Assembly (NCBI GenBank): GCA_937121175.1
Contig: CAKZKD010000012.1
Coordinates: forward strand, 62,001-126,000
DNA: 64,000 nucleotides
Source: an uncultured Flavobacteriales bacterium
GTDB lineage: Bacteria; Bacteroidota; Bacteroidia; Flavobacteriales_G; Salibacteraceae
Reading direction: 5' to 3'
Made by a program: the position numbers and the translations under genes. The notes beneath the pieces are model-generated. The model worked only from the letters and a program-made list of their open reading frames with translations. It had not been told where the DNA came from and made no database searches. Below are positions 36,045-44,521 of the stretch, in pieces; the stretch's first letter is position 1; each line of letters begins with the position of its first letter.

Positions 36045-37742
36045 CTACCCAATAACCGCATTCACTTTCCCAACCAATTCAGCTTCTTTAGAAATGGCTT
36101 TATCTTGTATCTCCTGGCCTTTTCTTAAAATTTCAGCAACGTAATCTTTATCGGTCAAATCGCCTGTGTTGATTTTTACATTCATGAATGCACCCATAAT
36201 TGCAGAACGTGCACACAATGCTCCTACTCCAGCATCAGTTATAGAGTTTGGATTTCCGCTAGCAACCATTCCTTCAATCACTTCGAAGGATTCGTAAACG
36301 GTCTCCATTACCTGAAATGGAATTTCAATGGCATATTTGGTTGAGTCTTGAATGGCTTGCTTTCGGGCTGCTTTTTCCGCATCAGAACCTTTTGGCAAAC
36401 CGTATGCGTCCATGATTTTATTGAAGGCGTTGGTATCTTCATCTACCAAATGAATCAACTTGTTTTTTATAGTTTGACCTTTCTCTGCCCAATTTGAAAA
36501 TTCTTCCCAGCGGTCGTCCCAACCTCTTTTGTGAGAGGACAAATTCGCTACCATGGTAGCCAAGCTAATCCCTAATGCCCCTACATACGCCGAAATTGAA
36601 CCTCCACCAGGAGCAGGTGATTCGCTTGCAGTTTCATCAGCAAAAGCAGCTAAGTCCATATCAACCAGCTTATTACCAGCTTCGCTTCTAAGCTTGTATT
36701 CTATTATTTTTTCATTCGGGTCGAATGGAGCTAAATCGTCAAGGCCCAAAGATTTTACAGCAATTTTTATCAATTCGGATTCTGAAACGCCTACAGAGCG
36801 CTCTTGTTTTTTTAGAAAGTATCTTCCAGCTTCGAGCATGGCATTCAAAGGAACCAAACCGATAAGTTCTGAACCAGTAATTCGTAACCCTCTGCTTATT
36901 GCAGATTCTTGAGTTGCATCGAATGCTTCATGAATTGAGGTAACACTAATATTAGTTAGGTTGTACGAGATTTGCGCAATTCCATATTCGTCAATGTACC
37001 AGCCAATTCCTTTTACACATTTTAATTTTCCTGGAACTCGAACTGGTTCTCCGTTCTCATCCAACACTTTTTTGCCTGTAAGCGAACCACCTTCAGTTTT
37101 TAATCTTCCCGCTTCCCTAATATCAAAAGCCACTGCATTTGCTCTACGAGTTGAAGTTGTATTTAAGTTAATGTTATATGCCACCAAAAAATCACGGGCA
37201 GAAATAGCTGTAACCCCAGATTTAGAGACACTTGAGTTAAATTCAGCTGGACCAAAATCTGGCTTCCAATCAGGGTCAACTAGTTTTTTAGATAGTCCTT
37301 CGTACTGTCCTTCTCTGCAACTAGCTAAATTTCTTCGCTTTTCTTCTTTGGCTGCATTTTCATAAAAATATCCAGGTATGCCTAATTCTCGACCAACACG
37401 TTCACCCAGTTTATGAGCGTATTTGGCGGTTTCTTCCATAGAAATATTAGCAATAGGAACTAACGGACAAACATCGGTAGCACCAAAGCGAGGATGCTCT
37501 CCAGAATGCTTGCTCATATCAATAAGTTCAGATGCTTTTTTGATTAGTAGAAATGCTGCTTCAATTGCTTTTTCAGGTTCACCCACAAAAGTGATTACCG
37601 TACGATTTGTAGCTTTTCCGGGGTCAACATCCAACAGTTTCACTCCATCTACAGTTTCCACTACATCAGTAATTGTTTTGATTTTAGCACTATCTCTTCC
37701 TTCAGAAATATTCGGCACACATTCTATTAATTGCTGTTCCAT
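36045..37742 (-). CDS. ftcD: Bifunctional glutamate formimidoyltransferase / formimidoyl-THF cyclodeaminase
   Basis: 565 residues from ATG 37742 (an in-frame codon 51 bp upstream lies beyond the promoter box). Residues 1-300 are the transferase (LIECVPNISEGRD, HSGEHPRFGATDV); about 365-565 the cyclodeaminase (ETASESPAPGGGSISAYVGALG). It moves the formimino group of formiminoglutamate to tetrahydrofolate and deaminates it, the last steps of one histidine degradation route. The fused form is the vertebrate layout; many bacteria have separate proteins. No hut genes are nearby. Confidence 0.95.
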   Translation of the reverse strand: MEQQLIECVPNISEGRDSAKIKTITDVVETVDGVKLLDVDPGKATNRTVITFVGEPEKAIEAAFLLIKKASELIDMSKHSGEHPRFGATDVCPLVPIANISMEETAKYAHKLGERVGRELGIPGYFYENAAKEEKRRNLASCREGQYEGLSKKLVDPDWKPDFGPAEFNSSVSKSGVTAISARDFLVAYNINLNTTSTRRANAVAFDIREAGRLKTEGGSLTGKKVLDENGEPVRVPGKLKCVKGIGWYIDEYGIAQISYNLTNISVTSIHEAFDATQESAISRGLRITGSELIGLVPLNAMLEAGRYFLKKQERSVGVSESELIKIAVKSLGLDDLAPFDPNEKIIEYKLRSEAGNKLVDMDLAAFADETASESPAPGGGSISAYVGALGISLATMVANLSSHKRGWDDRWEEFSNWAEKGQTIKNKLIHLVDEDTNAFNKIMDAYGLPKGSDAEKAARKQAIQDSTKYAIEIPFQVMETVYESFEVIEGMVASGNPNSITDAGVGALCARSAIMGAFMNVKINTGDLTDKDYVAEILRKGQEIQDKAISKEAELVGKVNAVIG

Positions 37743-37764
37743 CTTATCGTTGAATTTTGTGCTA

Positions 37765-37772
37765 CAAATGTA
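37765..37772 (-). promoter_or_regulatory. -7 box TACATTTG of ftcD
   Basis: Read on the minus strand, TAnnTTTG 22 bp before ATG 37742. Confidence 0.45.
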
Positions 37773-37927
37773 AAATTCGCGTGCTTTGAGCATGTGGCAG
37801 ATGTTATTAAAACCATCAACAAATTTTTAATCATCAAAGTCCAAATATTAGCATCACGTATAAATTTAATATTGATGCAAATAAATCCTTTTACTTTTCC
37901 TTACCTTGTCCGCACAAATAGTTGTAC

Positions 37928-38491
37928 ATGGCTTATATAGAAACAGTTGACTACGAAAAATCTGATGGAAAGCTTAGAGAGGTATATGATCATCTAATTG
38001 ATACACGGGGAAAACTTGCAGATTTACACCAAGTTCAAAGTCTAGACCCAGAAGCGATTATTCGGCACATGGATTTGTATGTTCATCTGATGTATGGCAA
38101 AAGTCCACTAAAACGTGAACAGCGCGAAATGATTGGTGTTATTGTAAGTATTTGCAATTCTTGCATGTATTGCGTTAAGCACCACAGTGCAGCGCTTAAT
38201 CACTTTTGGAAAGATAACAATCGATTAGGTACGTTTTTACGAGACTTTACCAAAGCGGAATTATCTGAAGCGGACTTGCTATTGTGCCTTTTGAGCGAAC
38301 AACTTACGATTCGTCCAGCATTTGAGGGAAAGGAAGAAATGATTCGCCGTATCAAGGACAAAGGTCTTGACGACCGTGCCATTTTAGACGCAACAACCAT
38401 TATTGCTTACTTCAATTTTGTGAATCGACTCGTCTTGGGGCTTGGAGTTGAAGGCGATGACAAAGAGCAAAGTGGGTATACTTACGACTAA
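37928..38491 (+). CDS. AhpD/carboxymuconolactone decarboxylase-like peroxidase-related protein
   Basis: 187 residues from ATG 37928 (TTG 37922 is in frame just upstream). The AhpD-type motif is E67...C76-x2-C79-x2-C82-x2/3-H (SICNSCMYCVKHHSAAL). This fold reduces peroxides or lipoyl groups through the Cys pair. An extra Cys gives a C-x2-C-x2-C row. It is divergent from ftcD with about 185 bp between starts. Confidence 0.88.
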   Translation: MAYIETVDYEKSDGKLREVYDHLIDTRGKLADLHQVQSLDPEAIIRHMDLYVHLMYGKSPLKREQREMIGVIVSICNSCMYCVKHHSAALNHFWKDNNRLGTFLRDFTKAELSEADLLLCLLSEQLTIRPAFEGKEEMIRRIKDKGLDDRAILDATTIIAYFNFVNRLVLGLGVEGDDKEQSGYTYD

Positions 38492-38625
38492 ACCTTTTCA
38501 ACTTTGATCTAGATATGTGAACGATTGGACAATTTTCAATTAGACAATAGAATGATTTGTGAATTAACATTTTCAAGAACATTTTTTAATCTTACCATTT
38601 ATCCAATTAAAAATTCAACACTAAA

Positions 38626-38646
38626 AATTGAGAATTGAGAATTGAG
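38626..38646. repeat. Short tandem repeat, three AATTGAG units
   Basis: Three perfect 7-bp units in the AT-rich gap just before the stop of the Asp-box gene. Probably replication slippage; no function seen. Confidence 0.7.
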
Positions 38647-38648
38647 AA

Positions 38649-41600
38649 TCACTCATCCAGCTCCTTGAAAAAATTGAATTGTTGTTCGTCAACCAGTGAC
38701 TGATAGCGAACCCAAAGTCCAGTTTCAAATTCTACTTGTTTTTCATGTGCATTGCGCCAAGCGGTTAATAGACGGTCGATAGCAATTTCATAATTCCCCC
38801 CTTCTGCTCTATTTTCAGCTCGTAGATATCCACTTAAATTGTTGTATAGATTGGATATACGAACCGAGACATGGTCGTAGCCTTCAAAATCCTTTGGCAA
38901 AAAGTACAATTCGAAGAGTTGGTTAAGCGTATCTGTTACGTTTTTACTCAATTTAGAAATATCTTTTTTAGCCGAATCTCCTACAAAACTCAAATTTCCT
39001 TTTACTTTCTGTACAATGGATTCCATTTCCTTTAGTCGTTCCACATCCGCTAAAATGGGTTCAAAAAGTTGCTCTACCTCGTCGTAAGCATTGCGCTGCG
39101 CAATGCGGTAATCCTTTGTCTTTCCATGAATTGGATGTTCCTTAACAGTAAAACGATGCCTTGCTTCTACTGAATCAAGCACGGCTACTATTTCATATTC
39201 TCCTTCTAGAAGAGGCTTGCCCGGTGGTAGAATTTCACGTTTACCCTTCAAGTCTTTTTTATTTCTACTCAACCATTTAGAACCCGCTTCCATAAGCATA
39301 ATGAAGGCACGATTATTCATTAAACTGTCAGATTTACTGCGTGTATAATTCAAAGTGTCTCCATCTAAATTCTTAAGAAAAAACTCTATTTCTGGTTTCT
39401 TTTTTCCATCCTTTCCCTTGGCCTTCATATACATATCGGGTGAGACCCATGCTTTTACAAAATAGTTGGTGTGTCTATTTTGCCCCTTCCACTCACTATC
39501 TCCTGTAAAACGAATGCCTTTGGCTTGTTTCCAAGGCATTAAGTAACCCTCTTTATGACCGAAAAGAAGTAGCGAATCACTTAATAAGTCCCCCTTTTTA
39601 TCCGCCAATGTTCTAAGAGGTGAAATATCGTCCAAAATGATAATCGCACGTCCAAAAGTTCCAAGTACCAAATCGTGTTCCCTTGGATGAATTTTCATAT
39701 CCCGAATGGGCATAGAGGGCAATTCTTCGTTCCATTTGTTCCAAGAATTACCTCCATCTAAACTCACGTACAATCCTCTTTGGGTGCCTAAAAACAACAA
39801 ACTTCTGTTGATTGGATCTTGTGCAACACTCAGGCAGTAGCCGTCAATATTTTGCTCATTGGCAATTCGCGACCACGTTTTTCCGTAGTCAATGGTTTTG
39901 TATAAGTAAGGGCTCCAATCGTTTTGCCTGTAATTATTGACTACCACAAATGCCTCTCCTGCCATTAATTTTGAGGAAACTATTTGCGGAAACCACGCTC
40001 CTTTTGGCAAATCAGGTAATCGAGCTGAAATGTCTGTCCAATTTTCACCGCCATCTTCAGAAACATGCAGTTTGCCATCGTCAGAACCTACATAAATTAA
40101 GTTACTATCTAACGCACTGGGTTCTATGGATAAAATCGTTGTATGATTTTCGGCCTTTGTAGCATCAATAGTCAATCCACCGCTTTCAACTTGTTTTTGT
40201 TTCGAAGTGTCGTTCGTAGTTAAATCTGGCGAGATAATCTTCCAGTTTTTTCCGCAATCGCTCGAATAATGTACAAATTGACTTCCAAAATAAACTCCGC
40301 ATTCGTTAAAAGGGTCTTGTGTTAGTGCCGCGTTCCAGCTGAACCTGAGCGGAATAGAATCGGTAGTTTGCGGCTGGATGAAACTAGAATAACCTGTTGT
40401 AACATCAACCTCCGTCAAAGTTCCACCTTGGTACATTGCAAAAAGTTTGTTTTTATCAGCTTTGTTTGGCATAACGTCGAATCCATCTCCAAAAAGAACT
40501 TCAGACCAATGATGATTTCTAATTCCTCCTCGTTCATAAACGTACGATGGCCCTACCCAACTTCCGTTATCTTGCAATCCTCCATAAACGTTGTACGGTA
40601 TTTCATCATCAATATTTATATGATAAAACTGACCTAATGGCAAGTTTGAAACGTATTGCCAACTGTTGCCACCGTTTCTTGAAATAAGCAGTCCCCCATC
40701 GTTTCCATCAATAATAAATCGACCTTCCGTTGGTTCAATCCAAAACGCGTGGTGGTCTGGGTGCGCTTTGTGATAAGGTGCTATTCCCTTAAAAGTTTTC
40801 CCTCCATCTTCGCTTCGTGTAACGGTAGAATACAAATTAAATATCCGGTTTTCGTTCGTTGGGTCAACGAAAATGTCTGCGTAATAAAACGGGCGATTTC
40901 CTATATTTTTAGTAGAAACCAATGTCCAATTTTCACCGCCATCAACGCTTTTGTATAGCCCGGTTTTCTTAGCCTCCACCAATGCATACACTATGTTGGG
41001 TTTATTGGTTGCAAACGAAAGCCCAATTCTTCCCAAATCACCTTTCGGCAAACCTTCTTTTTCGGTTTTGAGTTTCCACGTTGCACCGCCATCGTAGGTA
41101 ATATGAATACCAGAACCTTTTCCACCGGAATTAAACATCCAAGGTTGACGATTGTACTGCCACATTGCGGCTATTAGTTTATTCGGATTCGACGGATCAA
41201 GCACTAAATCTGCACACCCTACGCTATCATTAATGTACAAAATCTTGTTCCAGTTTTCGCCGCCATCAGTGGTTTTAAAAACGCCTCGTTCTTTGTTAGG
41301 CCCCCAAGCAGAGCCAAGACTGGCCACGTAAACCACATCGGAGTTTCTTGGGTCAACAATTATTCGGTGTATCGTTTTTGAGTTTTCTAATCCCGTTTGG
41401 TGCCAATTTTTTCCTCCGTCTATCGACTTAAAAATTCCAATCCCACTGCTTTGACTATTTCTGGGATTACCTTCTCCAGTTCCGGCCCACATTACACTTG
41501 GATTGCTTGGGTCTATGGCTACAGCACCTACAGATTGAATTGGTTGCTTATCAAAAATCGGATAAAACGAAATTCCACCATTTTTTGTTTCCCAAACTCC

Positions 41601-41792
41601 TCCAGAAGCTGTTCCAATGACAATATGATCCAAATTGGTTCGGTTGACATCAATACTCGTTACACGACCACTCATTCCAGCAGGACCAATGAATCTTGGT
41701 TTAAAGCCTTTCATTAAATCAAGTACATTGTCTTGACCAATCATTGAAATTTGAACCAAAGAAATTATGGAAACTAGGATATACTTTTTCAT
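38649..41792 (-). CDS. Large secreted VPS10/sortilin-like Asp-box repeat protein
   Basis: 1047 residues from ATG 41792 (MKKYILVSIISLVQISMIG, signal peptide); an upstream in-frame start is rejected because it would cover the promoter box. About 720 residues of beta-propeller follow with many Asp boxes of the form S-x-D-x-G-x-x-W (SIDGGKNW, TTDGGENW, SVDGGENW, SEDGGENW, SLDGGNSW). The C-terminal part is helical. Such proteins are usually called glycosyl hydrolase or VPS10 domain, but no hydrolase residues are identified and binding is as likely. No T9SS domain is evident. Confidence 0.85.
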   Translation of the reverse strand: MKKYILVSIISLVQISMIGQDNVLDLMKGFKPRFIGPAGMSGRVTSIDVNRTNLDHIVIGTASGGVWETKNGGISFYPIFDKQPIQSVGAVAIDPSNPSVMWAGTGEGNPRNSQSSGIGIFKSIDGGKNWHQTGLENSKTIHRIIVDPRNSDVVYVASLGSAWGPNKERGVFKTTDGGENWNKILYINDSVGCADLVLDPSNPNKLIAAMWQYNRQPWMFNSGGKGSGIHITYDGGATWKLKTEKEGLPKGDLGRIGLSFATNKPNIVYALVEAKKTGLYKSVDGGENWTLVSTKNIGNRPFYYADIFVDPTNENRIFNLYSTVTRSEDGGKTFKGIAPYHKAHPDHHAFWIEPTEGRFIIDGNDGGLLISRNGGNSWQYVSNLPLGQFYHINIDDEIPYNVYGGLQDNGSWVGPSYVYERGGIRNHHWSEVLFGDGFDVMPNKADKNKLFAMYQGGTLTEVDVTTGYSSFIQPQTTDSIPLRFSWNAALTQDPFNECGVYFGSQFVHYSSDCGKNWKIISPDLTTNDTSKQKQVESGGLTIDATKAENHTTILSIEPSALDSNLIYVGSDDGKLHVSEDGGENWTDISARLPDLPKGAWFPQIVSSKLMAGEAFVVVNNYRQNDWSPYLYKTIDYGKTWSRIANEQNIDGYCLSVAQDPINRSLLFLGTQRGLYVSLDGGNSWNKWNEELPSMPIRDMKIHPREHDLVLGTFGRAIIILDDISPLRTLADKKGDLLSDSLLLFGHKEGYLMPWKQAKGIRFTGDSEWKGQNRHTNYFVKAWVSPDMYMKAKGKDGKKKPEIEFFLKNLDGDTLNYTRSKSDSLMNNRAFIMLMEAGSKWLSRNKKDLKGKREILPPGKPLLEGEYEIVAVLDSVEARHRFTVKEHPIHGKTKDYRIAQRNAYDEVEQLFEPILADVERLKEMESIVQKVKGNLSFVGDSAKKDISKLSKNVTDTLNQLFELYFLPKDFEGYDHVSVRISNLYNNLSGYLRAENRAEGGNYEIAIDRLLTAWRNAHEKQVEFETGLWVRYQSLVDEQQFNFFKELDE

Positions 41793-41810
41793 ACCATTAT
41801 TTATAAAAAT

Positions 41811-41818
41811 CAAAAATA
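41811..41818 (-). promoter_or_regulatory. -7 box TATTTTTG of the Asp-box gene
   Basis: TAnnTTTG on the minus strand, 18 bp before ATG 41792. It supports the shorter start. Confidence 0.5.
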
Positions 41819-41861
41819 TGTTGCTCAACAGAGCTGAAGGTTAATTGTTGTGATGAATGGT

Positions 41862-42194
41862 TTAGAGCAATTGCTTTTCTACCTCATTCCATGGCATGAG
41901 ACCGCCAACATTTCTATCGTCGATAAAAACATCTGCTGAAATTAACCGGCTCATTCCTTCCTTCCACTCTTCGTCTGGTTCGTTTGCATTTACAGCATAA
42001 AAATCTACACCATTTGACTTGCAATACTCTACTGCATCCTGCAAAGTATCTCCACTACGGTAGGTCCATAGAATGAGTGTATGATTGGCTGCTTGAAGTT
42101 TCTTGAGCACTTCAATCGCATTTGGAATTGGGCGGCCAATTCTAGGATATTGGTGTTCAACCACCGTACCGTCAAAATCTACAGCTATTCTCAT
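41862..42194 (-). CDS. Small HAD-superfamily protein, copy B
   Basis: 110 residues. VDFDGTVVE near the start has the DxDGT nucleophile/acid pair, ILWTYRSGD gives the motif II Thr region, and DVFIDDRNVGG the acidic motif IV. No cap domain is present at this size. It is a paralog of the gene before it, overlapping by 4 bp. The substrate is unknown; the family is listed only as a hydrolase. Confidence 0.85.
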   Translation of the reverse strand: MRIAVDFDGTVVEHQYPRIGRPIPNAIEVLKKLQAANHTLILWTYRSGDTLQDAVEYCKSNGVDFYAVNANEPDEEWKEGMSRLISADVFIDDRNVGGLMPWNEVEKQLL

Positions 42195-42604
42195 TTGAAC
42201 ACAGCCTTTAACCGATCAATAAATGAAGGCTTAGAATAATTATTTTCTTGTTGAATACCTTGGCCTGTCATTTCTTTAATTTCCTGCCAAGCCTCTCCCC
42301 AACCTGGAAGACCTCCTATATTTTTTTCTGAGATAAACACCTCGCAATTCACTTTTCGGCTGGCATTTGTTTCATAAACCTCTTCAGGGTAACTTGCATT
42401 TACAGCATAAAATTCAATTCCGTTCTTCTTACAAAAATCAACGGCATCTTCAAGTTCTTTGCCAGTTCTGGTCGTCCATAGAATAAGCTGGTGATTGCTT
42501 TTTTGCATTTCACGCAAAGTTTCGAATGCAAAAATTTTAGGCTCACCAATAGCTGGGTGACAATCCTCAACAATAGTCCCATCAAAATCTACAGCTATTA
42601 CCAC
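42191..42604 (-). CDS. Small HAD-superfamily protein, copy A, with altered motif IV
   Basis: 137 residues, clearly similar to copy B: VDFDGTIVEDCHP, ILWTTRTGKELEDAVDFCKKNG(I/V)(E/D)FYAVNA. Where copy B has FIDDRNVGG, this one has FISEKNIGG, so one of the metal-binding Asp residues is replaced. It also has a 30-residue C-terminal extension ending in a basic tail. It follows gpmA after 10 bp; the three genes form an operon. Confidence 0.85.
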   Translation of the reverse strand: MVIAVDFDGTIVEDCHPAIGEPKIFAFETLREMQKSNHQLILWTTRTGKELEDAVDFCKKNGIEFYAVNASYPEEVYETNASRKVNCEVFISEKNIGGLPGWGEAWQEIKEMTGQGIQQENNYSKPSFIDRLKAVFK

Positions 42605-42614
42605 AGTTATTAGG

Positions 42615-43220
42615 TTAAATAAATTTGGCTGATTTTACTTCCAAGTTTTCCCTTAAGTCGTAAATGTAAGGTGTGCCTGTTGGAATTTCCTTTTGTAATA
42701 TTTCCTCTGGACTCAAATTTTCTAAATGCATTACTAAAGCTCTTAGACTATTTCCGTGAGCCGTAATAATTACATCCTTACCTTCTTTAAGAATTGGTGC
42801 AATATGCTCTTCAAAATAAGGAATAACACGCTCACGAGTGTCTTTTAAACTTTCGCCACCAGGAGGTGGAATGTCGTAACTTCTTCTCCATATATGTACC
42901 TGTTCGGTACCAAATTCTTCTGCAATTTGAGTTTTGTCTTTCCCTTGCAAATCGCCGTACATTCTTTCGTTCAACGCCTCGTTGCGCTCTACATGCAAAT
43001 CGGATTGACCTATGCCTTCTAAAATAAACCCCATTGTGCGGTTTGCTCTTTTTAGCAAAGACGAAAAAGCAAAATCAAACTTAAATCCGTTCAATTTTTC
43101 ACCGGCATTTCTAGCTTCATTTTCACCTTTTTCGGTTAAATCAACATCGACCCAACCCGTAAATTTATTTTGAAGGTTCCACTCCGATTGTCCATGACGA
43201 ACACATACTAATTTTGGCAT
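42615..43220 (-). CDS. gpmA: 2,3-bisphosphoglycerate-dependent phosphoglycerate mutase
   Basis: 201 residues, a short form lacking the usual C-terminal extension of ~248-residue enzymes. VCVRHGQSEWN (catalytic His in RHG), FTGWVDVDLTEKG, ERMYGDLQGKDK, RRSYDIPPPGGESL and VITAHGNSLRALV (second His) are all present. It interconverts 3- and 2-phosphoglycerate in glycolysis. A -7 box lies 24 bp upstream of ATG 43220. Confidence 0.94.
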   Translation of the reverse strand: MPKLVCVRHGQSEWNLQNKFTGWVDVDLTEKGENEARNAGEKLNGFKFDFAFSSLLKRANRTMGFILEGIGQSDLHVERNEALNERMYGDLQGKDKTQIAEEFGTEQVHIWRRSYDIPPPGGESLKDTRERVIPYFEEHIAPILKEGKDVIITAHGNSLRALVMHLENLSPEEILQKEIPTGTPYIYDLRENLEVKSAKFI

Positions 43221-43244
43221 CTACTTTTGCTTTTTATATTCATT

Positions 43245-43252
43245 CAAATGTA
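43245..43252 (-). promoter_or_regulatory. -7 box TACATTTG of gpmA
   Basis: TAnnTTTG on the minus strand, 24 bp from the gpmA start. Confidence 0.45.
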
Positions 43253-43565
43253 AGTTCGGGATTAAGTTTCACCAAGTCGATTTATCGAAGAAATCAGCAT
43301 TTTTGAACAGGTTTTAAACCTCATCAAATAAAATCACCAACACAATTTAGACTCTAGATTTTAGGTGATGTTGCAGAATGACTAGTTTCCCACAATATTA
43401 GACTACATCGCTTTTTTTTACGGCTGTTTTCTGAAAACAACTTGTACTACCGCTCGCAATTTGCCTTTATATCGTTTTAATTCAGCAATTTTTTCTTCGT
43501 TCCGGCGTTTTGAACTTTCTTTACGTTCTATTTGTTAAAGAAGCTTAACACCTAAAATATTAGAA
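43253..43565. other. Intergenic stretch between gpmA and the 138-aa membrane protein
   Basis: Apart from the gpmA promoter at its left edge, I see only a T-run near 43412 and AT-rich text. No gene, RNA or clear inverted repeat is supported. Confidence 0.5.
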
Positions 43566-43982
43566 ATGAAAACCTCTCTGCTCAAATCTCTATCATTACT
43601 AGTCTCAATACCCCTTATCAACTCAATCTTATTTGGTATTGGTACTATTTTCCATGAAATGTTCTACTCAACAATCAGTTTAGAGCAAATGGAGCGTTAC
43701 GAAAATGTAATGATTGTGATGACGGTAATTAGTGCTGTATCAATTCTGCTTATCGAAAGATTGTACGACACACTTACCTTCGACAACAAAATGGCTATAG
43801 TTACTTACTGTGCAGTTTTTGTGCTTATCGCGGTGCTTTCGTACGATCAATTTATTTTTCGTCCATACGAACATAGCCTAACCTATTTTTCAATACTTAC
43901 AATTCTAGTATCCAGGGAATTAATTAATAGACATCCAAATTTAAAAAGTGAAAGAAGCAAGATAACGGCACCAAGCTATTAG
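43566..43982 (+). CDS. Hypothetical inner-membrane protein (about four TM helices)
   Basis: 138 residues: hydrophobic segments at about 8-28, 47-63, 78-94 and 103-114, a charged tail (NRHPNLKSERSKI). No family recognised. Its stop codon overlaps the stop of the convergent formyl-THF cyclo-ligase gene by 4 bp, so no terminator separates them. Confidence 0.6.
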   Translation: MKTSLLKSLSLLVSIPLINSILFGIGTIFHEMFYSTISLEQMERYENVMIVMTVISAVSILLIERLYDTLTFDNKMAIVTYCAVFVLIAVLSYDQFIFRPYEHSLTYFSILTILVSRELINRHPNLKSERSKITAPSY

Positions 43983-44515
43983 CCTACAATAACCTTATCT
44001 ATTCTAACATCGTGGCATTGGGTCGGCACATAATCAATCAATTGAAAGTCGTACGCAACTCCAACTTTCAACGCATCTGGGTTTGCACTTAAAAAATGGT
44101 CGTAATAGCCTCCACCATACCCTAGTCGTCCACCTTCGTGGTCAAAAGCCAAGCCCGGTACTATAATTACATCTATGGTTCCACTAAATTCATTTTCTCC
44201 ACCAGGATATTGTGTTCCAAAAACCCCAAGCTCTATGTCCTCCAAACTAGTTAGAGTAAGGTGTTTTAACTCCGGTTTTTTAAGCGTTTTGGGACAAACA
44301 ACTTTAATTCTTGATTCGAGACAGAACTGAATAACAGGGGTAATATCAACCTCCTTTCCCATGGGTATGAAGGCATGAACGGTTTTGAATTTATTGAACG
44401 CTATTAATTCTGTTAGTTGACGGCAAATTAGTCTATTAGCATTAAATCGACTCGATTCATCAAATGCCGCCCTTTGCTGAAGCATAGTTGAACGTATAAA
44501 TTCTTTAGTCTTCAT
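43979..44515 (-). CDS. 5-formyltetrahydrofolate cyclo-ligase
   Basis: 178 residues. It converts 5-formyl-THF to 5,10-methenyl-THF with ATP. LGYGGGYYDHFL is the conserved ATP/substrate motif and VPGLAFDHEGGRLGYG the family signature; MGKEVDITP in the middle also fits. It follows the metallophosphoesterase gene after 6 bp on the same strand. With ftcD, it is the second folate one-carbon enzyme in the window. Confidence 0.95.
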   Translation of the reverse strand: MKTKEFIRSTMLQQRAAFDESSRFNANRLICRQLTELIAFNKFKTVHAFIPMGKEVDITPVIQFCLESRIKVVCPKTLKKPELKHLTLTSLEDIELGVFGTQYPGGENEFSGTIDVIIVPGLAFDHEGGRLGYGGGYYDHFLSANPDALKVGVAYDFQLIDYVPTQCHDVRIDKVIVG

Positions 44516-44521
44516 TAAAAG

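Noticed and set aside
36553-37773. Plus-strand open frames opposite ftcD (about 36553-36912, 36961-37365, 37423-37773).
   Set aside because: They are antisense to a clear conserved enzyme, have no motif of their own and look like codon-usage shadows.
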